The notes beneath the pieces are model-generated. The model was not told where the DNA came from, ran no database searches, and saw only the letters and a program-made list of their open reading frames with translations. Position numbers and translations under genes: made by a program. A DNA stretch of 64,000 bases. It comes from Sphingomonas sp. Its GTDB lineage: Bacteria > Pseudomonadota > Alphaproteobacteria > Sphingomonadales > Sphingomonadaceae. The stretch spans positions 62,001 to 126,000 of the forward strand of contig JAKFUZ010000015.1 of assembly GCA_021732445.1 (NCBI GenBank). Reading direction: 5' to 3'. How positions within the stretch are numbered: position 1 is the stretch's first letter; every line of letters begins with the position of its first letter. Shown here piece after piece: positions 33,464 to 44,968 of the stretch.

Positions 33464-33490
33464 GCGCTGGGGGTCGTAAGCCCTCAGCGC
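33464..33490. terminator. Hairpin between the CsgG-like gene and gph
   Basis: GCGCTGGGGG pairs with the CCCTCAGCGC-type arm at 33481-33490, overlapping the gph stop codon. There is no T-tract, so its role as a bidirectional terminator between convergent genes is tentative. Confidence 0.35.
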
Positions 33491-34191
33491 AGGCTGGCGA
33501 GCGCCACCGGCAGCTCCCCCCAGCCATTAATCACCGCATCGGCTCCCAGTTCCTCGACCGGGCCGTGGAGGAAGCCGAAGCTTACCGCGATGCTCGGCAC
33601 GCCGGCGGCCTTTGCTGCCATGATGTCGTAAATCGAATCGCCGATAAAGGCCGCACGCCCGCCGCCGCAGCGGGCGATCATCTCGATGATCGGTGCCGCC
33701 GATGGCTTGGCGTTGCCCGGCCCCAGCGTATCGCCGCCGATTACGGTCTTGAGCCGGCCGAGCAGCCCCAACTGGCCCAGCAGGTCAACGGCCAGCGATT
33801 CAAACTTGTTGGTCACCACCGCCAGCGTCACGCCCTGCGCCGCCAGCGCATCCATTGCCTCAACAGCGCCCGGAAAGGGGCGCGAATGAACGCAGATATT
33901 GGCCGCATAATAACGCAGCATCTGCTTGTAGAGCGGGCGGAAGTCCGCATCGCTCACGCCACCGCTCGCCTCCAGCCCAAGCGCGAGCATGTGCCTGGCA
34001 CCGCCGCCAATCATCGCCTTGATCTCGTGGGTACCGAGCAGCGGGCGGCCGGCATCGCCCAGCACATGGTTCACCGCGGCAAGCAAATCGCCACTGGTGT
34101 CAACGAGCGTGCCATCAAGGTCGAAGCCGATGATATCAAACCGGCGGGAGCCAGGCTGAGCGAGTGCCGCGGGAGGAGCGTTTTGGGCCAT
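33484..34191 (-). CDS. gph: HAD-family phosphatase, probable phosphoglycolate phosphatase
   Basis: 235 residues. HAD motif I is FDLDGTLVDTSGD, motif II VVTNK, motif III with Lys near NAKPSAAP, and motif IV FIGDSIYDIMAAKAAG. The helical cap between motifs I and II is of the C1 type used by Gph, which removes 2-phosphoglycolate arising from DNA repair or oxygenase activity. The ATG at 34191 is preferred over a frame reaching 84 residues further upstream into the glmU region. It is divergent from glmU. Confidence 0.82.
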   Translation of the reverse strand: MAQNAPPAALAQPGSRRFDIIGFDLDGTLVDTSGDLLAAVNHVLGDAGRPLLGTHEIKAMIGGGARHMLALGLEASGGVSDADFRPLYKQMLRYYAANICVHSRPFPGAVEAMDALAAQGVTLAVVTNKFESLAVDLLGQLGLLGRLKTVIGGDTLGPGNAKPSAAPIIEMIARCGGGRAAFIGDSIYDIMAAKAAGVPSIAVSFGFLHGPVEELGADAVINGWGELPVALASLR

Positions 34192-34267
34192 GGCGCCTGC
34201 TCTTTCAGCATCGCTATGGAATTGGCAACCCAATCGTGGCAGGGCGGCGACAAGACGGAGCCACGGC

Positions 34268-35638
34268 ATGACATCGCAATCCCCCCCGCCCCCAGTCGCT
34301 GCAATCATCCTGGCGGCCGGCAAGGGCACGCGGATGAAATCTGAGCTGCACAAGGTGCTGCACCCGGTCGCTGGCCGGCCAATGCTTGTCCATTTGATCG
34401 ACACAGTCGCATCGCTCGGCCCTGGCAGGACGGTGGTGGTCACCGGCGCCGGGCGCGACCAGATCGAGGCGGCCGTGGCACCGCTTGGCGTAACAACGGC
34501 GCTTCAGGCGGAGCAGCTCGGCACGGGCCATGCCGTGCTCCAGGCAGCGCCGGCGCTGGCGGGGTTTGGCGGCGATGTGCTGATACTCTATGGCGACGTG
34601 CCGCTGGTGGCTGCCGCCACGATGCAGCGCATGATCGAGCGGCTGCACGCACCCGATGCTCCGGCGGTTGTCGTGCTTGGCTTTCGCCCCGCCGATACCG
34701 CCGCCTATGGCCGGGTTATCGCGGATGCGAACGGGCGGATCATCAAAATGGTCGAGCATAAGGATGCGTCGCCAGATGAACGCGCCTGCACGCTATGCAA
34801 CTCCGGCCTTATGGCCGCGCGCGCCGACCAGCTCTTCGGCCTGCTTGCACGGGTTGGCAATGACAATGCCGCGGGCGAATTTTATCTGGTCGACGTCGTC
34901 AACATCGCCAACGCAGACGGCGGTACCTGTGCGGTCATCGAAACGGGCGCGGACGAAGTGGCCGGCGTGAACAGCCGTGCTGAGCTGGCCGCGGTCGAGC
35001 TTTCATGGCAGGCCGCGCGGCGGGCGCAGGCGATGGCCGGGGGCGCCTCGCTGATCGCGCCGGAGACAGTGTGGTTCGCCCACGACACAGTTATCGGCCG
35101 GGACGTAACGATTGAGCCCAACGTGCTGTTCGGCCCCGGCGTGACGGTGGCAGACGGCGCGACAGTCCACGCCTTTTGCCACATCGAGGGCGCGACGATT
35201 GGTGCGGGCGCGCATGTCGGCCCGTTCGCGCGGCTGCGCCCCGGCACCGTGCTAGGCGCCAAATCGAAAGTGGGCAATTTCGTCGAGGTGAAAAAGGCAG
35301 AACTCGGGGCCGGCGCCAAGGCCAGTCATCTGAGTTATATCGGCGACGCGGTCGTCGGCGCCGGCGCAAACATTGGCGCGGGCACCATCACCTGCAATTA
35401 TGACGGCTTTTTCAAATATCAAACGGTGATCGGCGAAGGCGCGTTCATTGGCTCCAATACGGCGCTCGTCGCGCCCGTCACCATAGGCGCGGGCGCGATT
35501 GTGGGCGCTGGTGCGGTCATAACCGCAGATGTGGCGGCCGACGCGCTGGCGCTCGTCCGCCCGCTGCAACGCGAAAAGCCCGGCTGGGCCAAACGATTTC
35601 GGGCCATCATGACCGCGCGAAAAGCGGCAAAGGAGTAG
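34268..35638 (+). CDS. glmU: Bifunctional UDP-GlcNAc pyrophosphorylase / GlcN-1-P acetyltransferase
   Basis: 456 residues. The N-terminal uridyltransferase has ILAAGKGTRMKSELHKVLHP, and LYGDVPLV. The C-terminal left-handed beta-helix acetyltransferase has hexapeptide repeats (TIGAGAHVGPFARLRPGTVL, VGNFVEVKKAELG, NIGAGTITCNYDG). It makes UDP-GlcNAc for peptidoglycan and lipid A. glmS follows after 6 bases, giving a two-gene amino-sugar operon. Confidence 0.97.
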   Translation: MTSQSPPPPVAAIILAAGKGTRMKSELHKVLHPVAGRPMLVHLIDTVASLGPGRTVVVTGAGRDQIEAAVAPLGVTTALQAEQLGTGHAVLQAAPALAGFGGDVLILYGDVPLVAAATMQRMIERLHAPDAPAVVVLGFRPADTAAYGRVIADANGRIIKMVEHKDASPDERACTLCNSGLMAARADQLFGLLARVGNDNAAGEFYLVDVVNIANADGGTCAVIETGADEVAGVNSRAELAAVELSWQAARRAQAMAGGASLIAPETVWFAHDTVIGRDVTIEPNVLFGPGVTVADGATVHAFCHIEGATIGAGAHVGPFARLRPGTVLGAKSKVGNFVEVKKAELGAGAKASHLSYIGDAVVGAGANIGAGTITCNYDGFFKYQTVIGEGAFIGSNTALVAPVTIGAGAIVGAGAVITADVAADALALVRPLQREKPGWAKRFRAIMTARKAAKE

Positions 35639-35644
35639 CGCGCA

Positions 35645-37468
<1,824 letters not shown>

Positions 37469-37481
37469 CGGCCAGCCCCGC

Positions 37482-38360
37482 TTACGCGCGCAAAAGCTGG
37501 ATGATCGACGAAAAATCGCGGGCGCTGTGCCCGGCATCGGCCTGTGCCTGGTAAAGCTCGGTGGCGCGCGCGCAGACCGGGGCTTGGGCCTCAGTTGCAA
37601 CCGCCGCCGCCATGGCAAGCTTCATGTCTTTGAGCATCAAGGCGGTGGCAAAGCCGCCGTCATAATTCCGGTCGGCGGGCGTTTCCGGCCCCACGCCGGG
37701 CACCGGGCAATAGCGTGTCATCGACCAGCTTTGCCCTGAGCTGACGGACGCGATGTCGTAAAATTTCTGCGCGTCCAGCCCGAGCTTTTCGGCGAGCAGA
37801 AACGCCTCGCAGGTCGCCGCCATGGTCGCCCCGAGGATCATGTTGTTGCAGATCTTGGCCGCCTGCCCGGCGCCATTGTCGCCTGCATGGATGACCACGT
37901 TGCCCATCGCGCTGAGCACCGGTTCAGCCCGCGCAAAACCCTGGTCGCTTCCGCCGACCATGAAAGTGAGCGTGGCGGCATTGGCGGCGGCGATTCCGCC
38001 CGATACGGGCGCATCTACCGCGAGCAACCCCTTCATCGCAGCCGCTTCGGCAACGCGCCGGGCGGTCGCCACGTCGATCGTTGAACAGTCGATAAGCAGC
38101 GCGCCGGGCGTTGCTGCGGCAAACACGGCATCGGCATAGACCGCCTCGACATGCGCCCCCGCCGGCAGCATCGACACCACCAGTTCTGCATCCGCCACCG
38201 CAGCGGCGGCGCTGGCCGCCGGCAGGCACCCGGCGGCCCTGGCCCGTTCAAGCGCATCGGCCGACAAATCAAAGGCCCGCACGTCGTGGCCCGCCTTGGC
38301 GAGGTTTGCGGCCATGCCGCCGCCCATATTGCCCAGCCCGATAAAAGCGATGGTCGTCAT
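37482..38360 (-). CDS. mmsB: 3-hydroxyisobutyrate dehydrogenase
   Basis: 292 residues. The Rossmann start IAFIGLGNMGGGMAANL is followed by the family segment VDAPVSGGIAAA and the catalytic-Lys region GAGQAAKICNNM. It oxidises 3-hydroxyisobutyrate to methylmalonate semialdehyde in valine catabolism. The ATG shares one base with the stop of the upstream enoyl-CoA hydratase gene (TAATG). It is the last gene of the operon and converges on glmS with a 13-base gap. Confidence 0.95.
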   Translation of the reverse strand: MTTIAFIGLGNMGGGMAANLAKAGHDVRAFDLSADALERARAAGCLPAASAAAAVADAELVVSMLPAGAHVEAVYADAVFAAATPGALLIDCSTIDVATARRVAEAAAMKGLLAVDAPVSGGIAAANAATLTFMVGGSDQGFARAEPVLSAMGNVVIHAGDNGAGQAAKICNNMILGATMAATCEAFLLAEKLGLDAQKFYDIASVSSGQSWSMTRYCPVPGVGPETPADRNYDGGFATALMLKDMKLAMAAAVATEAQAPVCARATELYQAQADAGHSARDFSSIIQLLRA

Positions 38361-39133
38361 TATTGTCCGCTCCAGCTGGGGGTCCGCTTCTCCACAAAGG
38401 CGGCCATGCCTTCTTTCTGGTCGGCCGTGCCGAACAGGGCGTGAAACAGCCGCCGCTCGAACAATATGCCCTGGGTCAGCCCGGTCTCGAACGCGGTATT
38501 GACCATTTCCTTGTTCGCCTTGGCGGCAAGCGGTGCCATGTCCGCAATGGTAGTGGCGGTTCTCACCGCCTCCTCGATCAGGTCGGCGGCGGGCACTATC
38601 CGGCTGACAAGCCCCGCGCGCTCTGCTTCGGCTGCGTCCATCATCCGGCCCGTCAGGCACATTTCCATCGCCTTGGCCTTGCCGACGGCGCGCGCCAGCC
38701 GCTGCGATCCGCCCATGCCGGGCGATACGCCGAGCTTTATCTCGGGTTGACCGAATTTTGCCGTATCGGCCGCCAGGATGAAGTCGCACATCATCGCCAG
38801 TTCGCAACCACCGCCCAGCGCATAGCCCGCAACCGCCGCGATGATGGGTTTGCGCGTTGCCGTCACCCGGTCATAACCAGCGAAATGGTTGGTCCCGAAC
38901 ATCGCGGCAAACCCCATTTCCTGCATTTCCTTGATGTCGGCGCCGGCTGCAAACGCCTTGGCCGAGCCGGTGATTACGGCACAGCCCTGCCCATCATCGG
39001 CATCGAACGCTTCCAGCGCCGCAATCAGCTCAGACAGCAGCTGCGCGTTAAGGGCGTTAAGCGCCTGCGGGCGGTTGAGGGTGAGGAGCGTCACCCGGCC
39101 GCGCCTTTCCAACAGGATCGTCTCATAGGTCAT
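38360..39133 (-). CDS. Enoyl-CoA hydratase
   Basis: 257 residues of the crotonase fold. The oxyanion-hole segments [11 protein letters not shown] and [15 protein letters not shown] and the catalytic Glu region [20 protein letters not shown] are all present. In this operon it most likely hydrates methacrylyl-CoA to 3-hydroxyisobutyryl-CoA. The start ATG at 39133 overlaps the stop of the hydrolase gene (ATGA); the frame's four extra upstream residues are not needed. Confidence 0.93.
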   Translation of the reverse strand: MTYETILLERRGRVTLLTLNRPQALNALNAQLLSELIAALEAFDADDGQGCAVITGSAKAFAAGADIKEMQEMGFAAMFGTNHFAGYDRVTATRKPIIAAVAGYALGGGCELAMMCDFILAADTAKFGQPEIKLGVSPGMGGSQRLARAVGKAKAMEMCLTGRMMDAAEAERAGLVSRIVPAADLIEEAVRTATTIADMAPLAAKANKEMVNTAFETGLTQGILFERRLFHALFGTADQKEGMAAFVEKRTPSWSGQ

Positions 39134-40173
39134 AACGGGGTCCACTCCTCATCGGCGGGCAGGGGGGCGAAGATGGCATCGAGCAGAGCGGTGCTCACGT
39201 CTTGCGGCAAGGCCGGGTTCCAGCGCGGCAGATTGTCCTTGTCGACGATGACCGCGCGCACGCCTTCGGCAAAATCAGGCCGGAGCAGCACGCGCGAGGC
39301 GATGCGATATTCCATCGTCATGTTATCGGCAAAATCAGTGAGCGCAGCACTTGTCGCCAGTTGACGCAGCGCAACCTTGCAGGTTTGCGGGCTCTTCGTG
39401 CCCAGCGCCGCGCGCTCCTTCATCGCCCAATCCGATCCGTCGGCATCGAGGGCTGCGAGGATGTCCTCGTAGCGGTCGGACGCGAACAGCCGGTTAATGG
39501 CGCCGATCTGCTCGACAAGGCTGGCCGGCGGTGGCGCAACGCTTAACTGGCGCAGGATATTGTCCACCCGGCCCGGCGCCTCAACGATGCGCGCCTTGGC
39601 CTCCGCAAGCGCCTCGGCCGGCAGATAATGCGTGGCAAGGCCAAGCGCGAGGCACGCCGCGCCATCGAGCCGCGCCCCGGTAAGCGCCAGATAGCGCCCC
39701 ACCCGCCCTTCAACCCGCGACAGATACCATCCGCCCCCGACATCGGGGAACAGGCCAATGCCCGTCTCCGGCATGGCCAGCCGCGTGTTTTCGGTCGCTA
39801 TCCTGATCGACGCGGGCTGCGCAAGGCCAACCCCGCCCCCCATCGTAATACCATCCATAAAGGCGATAACGGGCTTGGGATAGCTGAAGAGCTGGTGGTT
39901 CAGCCGGTATTCGTCGTGAAAAAAGCGCCGCCCTTCGGCACCCCCCGCTGCTGCGCTGTCTGCCAGCATTCGTATGTCGCCGCCGGCGCAAAACCCGCGC
40001 CCTTCGGCATGGTCGATGAGCACCGCCTCCACCGCGTCATCGCCTGCCCATGCCGCCAGCGCCGCGCTCATCATGTGCACCATGTCGAGGGTGAGCGCAT
40101 GGAGTGCGGCCGGGCGGTTGAGGCTCAACCGGCCCGCCCGCCCCTCAATCCTGGCAAGCACCGTATCGCTCAT
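39130..40173 (-). CDS. 3-hydroxyisobutyryl-CoA hydrolase
   Basis: 347 residues. A crotonase-family protein with the longer HIBCH layout: [28 protein letters not shown], and [20 protein letters not shown]. It releases free 3-hydroxyisobutyrate from the CoA ester, the step specific to valine. It starts within the last bases of the acyl-CoA dehydrogenase gene (ATGA overlap). Confidence 0.93.
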   Translation of the reverse strand: MSDTVLARIEGRAGRLSLNRPAALHALTLDMVHMMSAALAAWAGDDAVEAVLIDHAEGRGFCAGGDIRMLADSAAAGGAEGRRFFHDEYRLNHQLFSYPKPVIAFMDGITMGGGVGLAQPASIRIATENTRLAMPETGIGLFPDVGGGWYLSRVEGRVGRYLALTGARLDGAACLALGLATHYLPAEALAEAKARIVEAPGRVDNILRQLSVAPPPASLVEQIGAINRLFASDRYEDILAALDADGSDWAMKERAALGTKSPQTCKVALRQLATSAALTDFADNMTMEYRIASRVLLRPDFAEGVRAVIVDKDNLPRWNPALPQDVSTALLDAIFAPLPADEEWTPL

Positions 40174-41315
40174 TGGCGTGTCAAGTCGCGGCCGATAATC
40201 ATCCGCATGACCTGATTGGTCCCCTCCAATATCGAATGCACCCGCAAATCGCGCCAGAAGCGTTCGATGGGGTAATCCATCAGATAGCCGTATCCGCCAT
40301 GGAGCTGGAGCGCACGGTCTGCCACTGCCGAGCCGGTATCCGTCGCGAGCCGCTTGGCCATGGCCGCAAAGCGCGTTTTGTCGGGCGCGTTCGCGGTCAC
40401 CTTGGCCGCTGCGATATAGAGCAGGGCACGCGCCGCCTCCAGTTCCGTGGCCATGTCGGCGAGCATGAACTGCGTGTTCTGAAAGTCGCTGACCGCGGTG
40501 CCAAACTGCCGGCGCTCCCGCGTATAGGCGATCGCCTCGTCAAGGCAGCGCTGCGCCCCGCCCAGCGAACAGGCGCCGATGTTGAGCCGACCGCCGTCCA
40601 GCCCCATCATCGCGATGCGAAAACCCTCCCCCTCGCCGCCGACAAGGTTGGCGACCGGCACGCGGACGCCATCAAAAATCACCTGTGCGGTCGGCTGCGA
40701 ATGCCAGCCGAGCTTGCGCTCGTTGGCGCCAAAGGACAGGCCGGGCATGTCTTTTTCAATGACGAGGCACGAGATGCCCTTAGGCCCCTCCTCCCCGGTG
40801 CGCACCATGGTGACGTAGATTTCATTCTCGCCGCCGCCCGAAATGAACTGCTTGGTGCCGGTGACGATATAGTCATCGCCGTCGCGCACCGCCCTGGTTT
40901 TGAGCGCGGCGGCATCGGAGCCGGAGCCCGGCTCGGTCAGGCAATAGCTGGCAATCTGGTCCATCGCGACCAGCCGGGGCAGGTATGTCGCCTTCACGGC
41001 TTGGCCGCCGAACCGGTCGATCATCCAGCTTGCCATGTTGTGGATTGAAATAAAGGCGGAGGTGGAGGGGCAGCCATAGGCCATCGCCTCCATGATTAGC
41101 GCTGCTTCCAGCCGCCCCAGATTGATGCCGCCCGATGCCTCACTCACATAGATCGAGGCAAAGCCAAGCCCGGCCGCTGCCTTTATCGTATCGCGCGGGA
41201 AAATGTGCTTTTCGTCCCACTCGGCGGCATGGGGCGTAATGCGATCAGCGGTGAACCTGCGCGCAAGATCCTGAATTTCGCGCTGCTCGTCCGTGAGCGT
41301 GAACGGGTCGGTCAT
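40170..41315 (-). CDS. Acyl-CoA dehydrogenase, probable isobutyryl-CoA dehydrogenase
   Basis: 381 residues. FAD-dependent dehydrogenase with YCLTEPGSGSDAAALKTRA (FAD/substrate signature), FISGGGENEIYV, and C-terminal QLHGGYGYLMDYPIERFWRD followed by ILEGTNQVM. The context assigns it to isobutyryl-CoA oxidation to methacrylyl-CoA. The ATG at 41315 (MTDPFTL) is used; it is 5 bases after the mmsA stop. Confidence 0.92.
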   Translation of the reverse strand: MTDPFTLTDEQREIQDLARRFTADRITPHAAEWDEKHIFPRDTIKAAAGLGFASIYVSEASGGINLGRLEAALIMEAMAYGCPSTSAFISIHNMASWMIDRFGGQAVKATYLPRLVAMDQIASYCLTEPGSGSDAAALKTRAVRDGDDYIVTGTKQFISGGGENEIYVTMVRTGEEGPKGISCLVIEKDMPGLSFGANERKLGWHSQPTAQVIFDGVRVPVANLVGGEGEGFRIAMMGLDGGRLNIGACSLGGAQRCLDEAIAYTRERRQFGTAVSDFQNTQFMLADMATELEAARALLYIAAAKVTANAPDKTRFAAMAKRLATDTGSAVADRALQLHGGYGYLMDYPIERFWRDLRVHSILEGTNQVMRMIIGRDLTRQ

Positions 41316-41320
41316 CGCGC

Positions 41321-42817
41321 TTACCCCATCGTCGGAATGACGAACGCATTGGAACCGTCGGGCGATCCGTCGGGCCAGCGCTGGGTGATGGTTTTGACCT
41401 TGGTCCAGAATTTCACGCCTTCCATTCCGTGCTGGTTGGTGTCCCCAAAGGCAGAGCGTTTCCACCCGCCAAAGCTGTGATAGGCAACCGGCACCGGGAT
41501 CGGCACGTTGATGCCGACCATGCCGACATTGACGCGGGCGGCAAATTCGCGCGCGGCGTGGCCGTTGCGCGTGAAGATCGCGACACCATTGCCATATTGG
41601 TGCTCGCTCGGCAGCCGCACCGCCTCTTCAAAATCGGCGGCACGCACAATCTGGAGCACGGGGCCGAAAATCTCTTCCTTGTAGCTCTGCATGGTCGCGG
41701 TCACATGATCGAACAGCGACGGGCCAATGAAGAACCCGGCCTCATGCCCCTGCAGGCTGAACCCGCGCCCGTCGACGACGAGTTCTGCGCCTTCGTCAAC
41801 GCCGGTCTGAATCCAGTTCTCCACGCGCTGCTTGTGCGCCGCGTTCACCACCGGGCCATAATGCGCGTCGTCATCCGTGCTGATGCCAACGCGCAGGGCC
41901 GCAATCGCCGGCAGCAGCTTTTCGCGCAGCGCCTGTGCCGTCTTGTCGCCGACCGGCACCACCACCGGCAGCGCCATGCACCGCTCGCCCGCTGACCCGA
42001 AGGCGGCGCCCGACAGCTCGCTCACCACCTGATCGAGATCGGCATCGGGCATGACGATACCGTGATTCTTCGCGCCACCCATCGCCTGCACGCGCTTGCC
42101 CGCGTCAACGCCGCGCCGATAAACATAATGCGCGATGTCGGAGGAGCCGACAAAGCTGACCGCAGCAATGGCCGGATGGTCGAGAATGGCATCGACCATC
42201 TCCTTGTCACCGTGCACCACCTGCAAAATGCCCTCCGGCGCGCCGGCCTCCCGCATCAGTTCGGCGAGCCGCACCGGGACTGATGGGTCGCGCTCGGAAG
42301 GTTTCAGGATGAACGCATTGCCGCAGGCAATCGCCACCCCGAACATCCACATCGGAATCATCGCGGGGAAATTGAACGGCGTAATCCCCGCGCCAATGCC
42401 GAGCGGCTGGCGCATCGAATAAACGTCGATCCCCGGCCCTGCGCCCTGCGTATAGTCGCCCTTCAACACATGGGGAATGCCGCAGGCGAACTCGATCACG
42501 TCGAGCCCGCGCTGAACATCGCCGCGCGCATCGGCCACCACCTTGCCATGCTCCGACGACAGCAGCCGTGCCAGATCGTCGATATTGGCTTCCACCAGCC
42601 GCTTGAATTCGAACATCACCCGCGCCCGGCGTTGCGGATTGGTCGCGGCCCAGCCGGGTTGTGCAGCGAGCGCCGCCGCCACGGCGCGGTCAAGATCAGC
42701 TTGAGAGCCCAGCATCACCTGCGCCTGGACAGCGCCCGAATTGGGATCGAACACATCACTCATCCGCCCGGCACCGCCACCTGAATGGCCAACGATGTGA
42801 TGGTCGATGATGCGCAT
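41321..42817 (-). CDS. mmsA: Methylmalonate-semialdehyde dehydrogenase (CoA-acylating)
   Basis: 498 residues of the aldehyde dehydrogenase fold. MmsA-type features are ITPFNFPAMIPMWMFGVAIA, SFVGSSDIAHYVYRRG and the catalytic Cys in SAGERCMALPV. It converts methylmalonate semialdehyde to propionyl-CoA with CO2 release. It is the first gene of the five-gene operon mmsA, acyl-CoA dehydrogenase, HIBCH, enoyl-CoA hydratase, mmsB. The promoter must lie in 42818-43063, shared with the divergent response regulator, but I cannot pick it out. Confidence 0.95.
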   Translation of the reverse strand: MRIIDHHIVGHSGGGAGRMSDVFDPNSGAVQAQVMLGSQADLDRAVAAALAAQPGWAATNPQRRARVMFEFKRLVEANIDDLARLLSSEHGKVVADARGDVQRGLDVIEFACGIPHVLKGDYTQGAGPGIDVYSMRQPLGIGAGITPFNFPAMIPMWMFGVAIACGNAFILKPSERDPSVPVRLAELMREAGAPEGILQVVHGDKEMVDAILDHPAIAAVSFVGSSDIAHYVYRRGVDAGKRVQAMGGAKNHGIVMPDADLDQVVSELSGAAFGSAGERCMALPVVVPVGDKTAQALREKLLPAIAALRVGISTDDDAHYGPVVNAAHKQRVENWIQTGVDEGAELVVDGRGFSLQGHEAGFFIGPSLFDHVTATMQSYKEEIFGPVLQIVRAADFEEAVRLPSEHQYGNGVAIFTRNGHAAREFAARVNVGMVGINVPIPVPVAYHSFGGWKRSAFGDTNQHGMEGVKFWTKVKTITQRWPDGSPDGSNAFVIPTMG

Positions 42818-43063
42818 CCCTCAGTCTCCGCCGCGGCACGTTTTTGACGATAGCTGTCGCCTTGCCACCGAAGCCGGGCCGCTTCAACCGCCGATCAGGG
42901 CACAGCCGCACGCGCCGGGCCAGCTGAAAAGAATTTACGGCGCCTTAACCCTCCTTCGATACGCTTGGGAAACGGCGCTTTGCGGGGGGTGCGGATGACC
43001 GGGTTACTTGCCTCCCTTCGGCGCGCCGACACGCATTTTTGCTGATTGTGACGGGAGTAGCCG

Positions 43064-44968
43064 GTGCGCATTCTGATAATCGACGACGAACCGGGCATGC
43101 ACGATTCCTATCGGCACTGCTTTGCGCCGCGTCCTGCCAACCAAGACGCGTTATCGGCAATGGCGGCTGAATTGTTCGGCGATGAAGACGGCGCGGAACC
43201 CGCAGCAGAGGCCGCGCCCGAGTTTCGCCGCACCCATGTGATGCAGGGGGTGGATGGTGTCAGCGAAATCCGCAAGGCGCTGGCCGAGGGCGACCCGTTT
43301 TCGGTTGCGTTCATCGACATCCGCATGCCGCCCGGCATTGATGGCAAGGAAACCGCCAAACGCATCCGCGCGCTTGATCCGGCCATTAACCTTGTGATCG
43401 TGACGGGCTTTTCAGACTTTTCGCCGCTAGAAATTTCGCGCGCCGCCGGGCCAGCCGACAAGATTTTCTACATCGCCAAGCCGTTTGAAGTCGCCGAAGT
43501 GACGCAAATGGCCACCGCACTTGCCAAGCGGTGGCAGGTCGATCTCGACCTTGCCGCTGCCCGTGAAATGCTGGCCCTGCAGGTCGTGACGCTTGAGGAA
43601 CAGAGCGCTGAACTGGCCGCCAATGAAAGCCATGCGCTGCACCTGGCCAATTATGATTCGCTGACCGACGCGCCCAACCGGCTGGCATTTCTGAAAGCGC
43701 TCACCGAACGCGCGCGCGGGACCGAGATGTTCGCCACTGCAATGCTCGATCTCGACCGGTTCAAAATCGTAAACGACACGCTTGGCCATCTGGCAGGCGA
43801 CGACATGATCCGATCCGTCTATGCCCTGCTCGCCAAATCGGTGCCTGAAGGGGCGATGGTCGCGCGGCTGGGTGGCGATGAGTTTGGTATTCTGTTCGAT
43901 ACGCTCGGCGAGGAAGCCGCGATAATGACGTGCGAACGCATCGTTCGCGACTGCTCGGTAAGCCTCAAGGTGTTCGGGCACGCGGTTGAGGCAAGCGTGT
44001 CGATGGGCGTCGTTGTGACCGCGGCAGCGCCCGTCAGCGACCCGGTTCATGTCCTGCGCCGCGCGGACCTTGCGCTAAACGAGGCCAAGCGGGCTGGTCG
44101 CGGGGTGGTGCGCGCGTTTGACGAGAGCATGGACGAGAGCATCCGCTTCCGCCGACGGATCGAAGGCGGGCTGAGCGAGGCAATCGTCAACCGTGAACTG
44201 TCGCTGGCCTATCAGCCGATTGTCGCGCGCGACGGGCTGGAAATTGTCGGCTTCGAGGCGTTGCTGCGCTGGAACAGCCCGGAATATGGCGCGATTTCGC
44301 CCGCGATGTTCATCCCCATTGCCGAAGAAAGCAACCTCATCCACGAACTTGGCGACTGGGTTCTGGGCGAAGCACTGGCGGAGCTCGCCAACTGGCCGGG
44401 CCAATATGTGTCGGTCAATTTTTCGCCGCGCCAGTTCCGCCGCCATAATTTCGTCGCGCGCCTGCTGGAGCAAGTGCAGCAATTTGGCGTGGCGCCGGCA
44501 AGGCTCCAGATCGAAATAACCGAAACCGCGATTTTCGACGATGCCGACCGCGCGGCAGACACGCTCTACCGGCTGCGGCAAATGGGGTTCAAAATCGCGC
44601 TCGATGATTTCGGAACCGGCTATTCAAGCCTTTACAACATCCGCAAATTCGCGCTCGACAGCCTCAAGATTGACCGCAGTTTCATCGACGGCATGGGCCG
44701 CGAGCGCGAAAGCGCGGCCATCGTCCACTCGATCATCCATCTGGGCCGCGCGCTGGGGCTCGGCATCATTGCCGAAGGTGTGGAAACCGAGGCGCAAGCG
44801 CAGGCGCTGCGAATTGCCGGGGCGTCACACCTCCAGGGCTATTACTTCGCGCGGCCAGTGCCTGCCGGGCAGGCCCGCGCCATGGCCGCCGCCGGCCACA
44901 TCGAAGGCAAGGACGACCCCGGCGACGCACCGCTCGTCTATCAACCGAGGACCGGGACGCACGCCTGA
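43064..44968 (+). CDS. Response regulator with REC, GGDEF and EAL domains
   Basis: 634 residues, GTG start below GGGAG. The receiver has DDE at residues 7-9 and the phospho-acceptor in FIDIRMPPG at about Asp85, roughly 30 residues later than usual because of an Ala/Glu-rich insertion (residues 23-55). The Thr (VTGFSD) and Lys (IAKPF) switch residues are present. The GGDEF domain is intact (RLGGDEFG) without an RxxD site; the EAL domain is intact (GFEALLRWNSP, VNFSPRQF, IEITETA, LDDFGTGYSSL, LKIDRSF, AEGVET). It should couple phosphorylation by the next-door kinase to c-di-GMP turnover; its stop shares one base with the kinase start. Confidence 0.93.
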   Translation: MRILIIDDEPGMHDSYRHCFAPRPANQDALSAMAAELFGDEDGAEPAAEAAPEFRRTHVMQGVDGVSEIRKALAEGDPFSVAFIDIRMPPGIDGKETAKRIRALDPAINLVIVTGFSDFSPLEISRAAGPADKIFYIAKPFEVAEVTQMATALAKRWQVDLDLAAAREMLALQVVTLEEQSAELAANESHALHLANYDSLTDAPNRLAFLKALTERARGTEMFATAMLDLDRFKIVNDTLGHLAGDDMIRSVYALLAKSVPEGAMVARLGGDEFGILFDTLGEEAAIMTCERIVRDCSVSLKVFGHAVEASVSMGVVVTAAAPVSDPVHVLRRADLALNEAKRAGRGVVRAFDESMDESIRFRRRIEGGLSEAIVNRELSLAYQPIVARDGLEIVGFEALLRWNSPEYGAISPAMFIPIAEESNLIHELGDWVLGEALAELANWPGQYVSVNFSPRQFRRHNFVARLLEQVQQFGVAPARLQIEITETAIFDDADRAADTLYRLRQMGFKIALDDFGTGYSSLYNIRKFALDSLKIDRSFIDGMGRERESAAIVHSIIHLGRALGLGIIAEGVETEAQAQALRIAGASHLQGYYFARPVPAGQARAMAAAGHIEGKDDPGDAPLVYQPRTGTHA

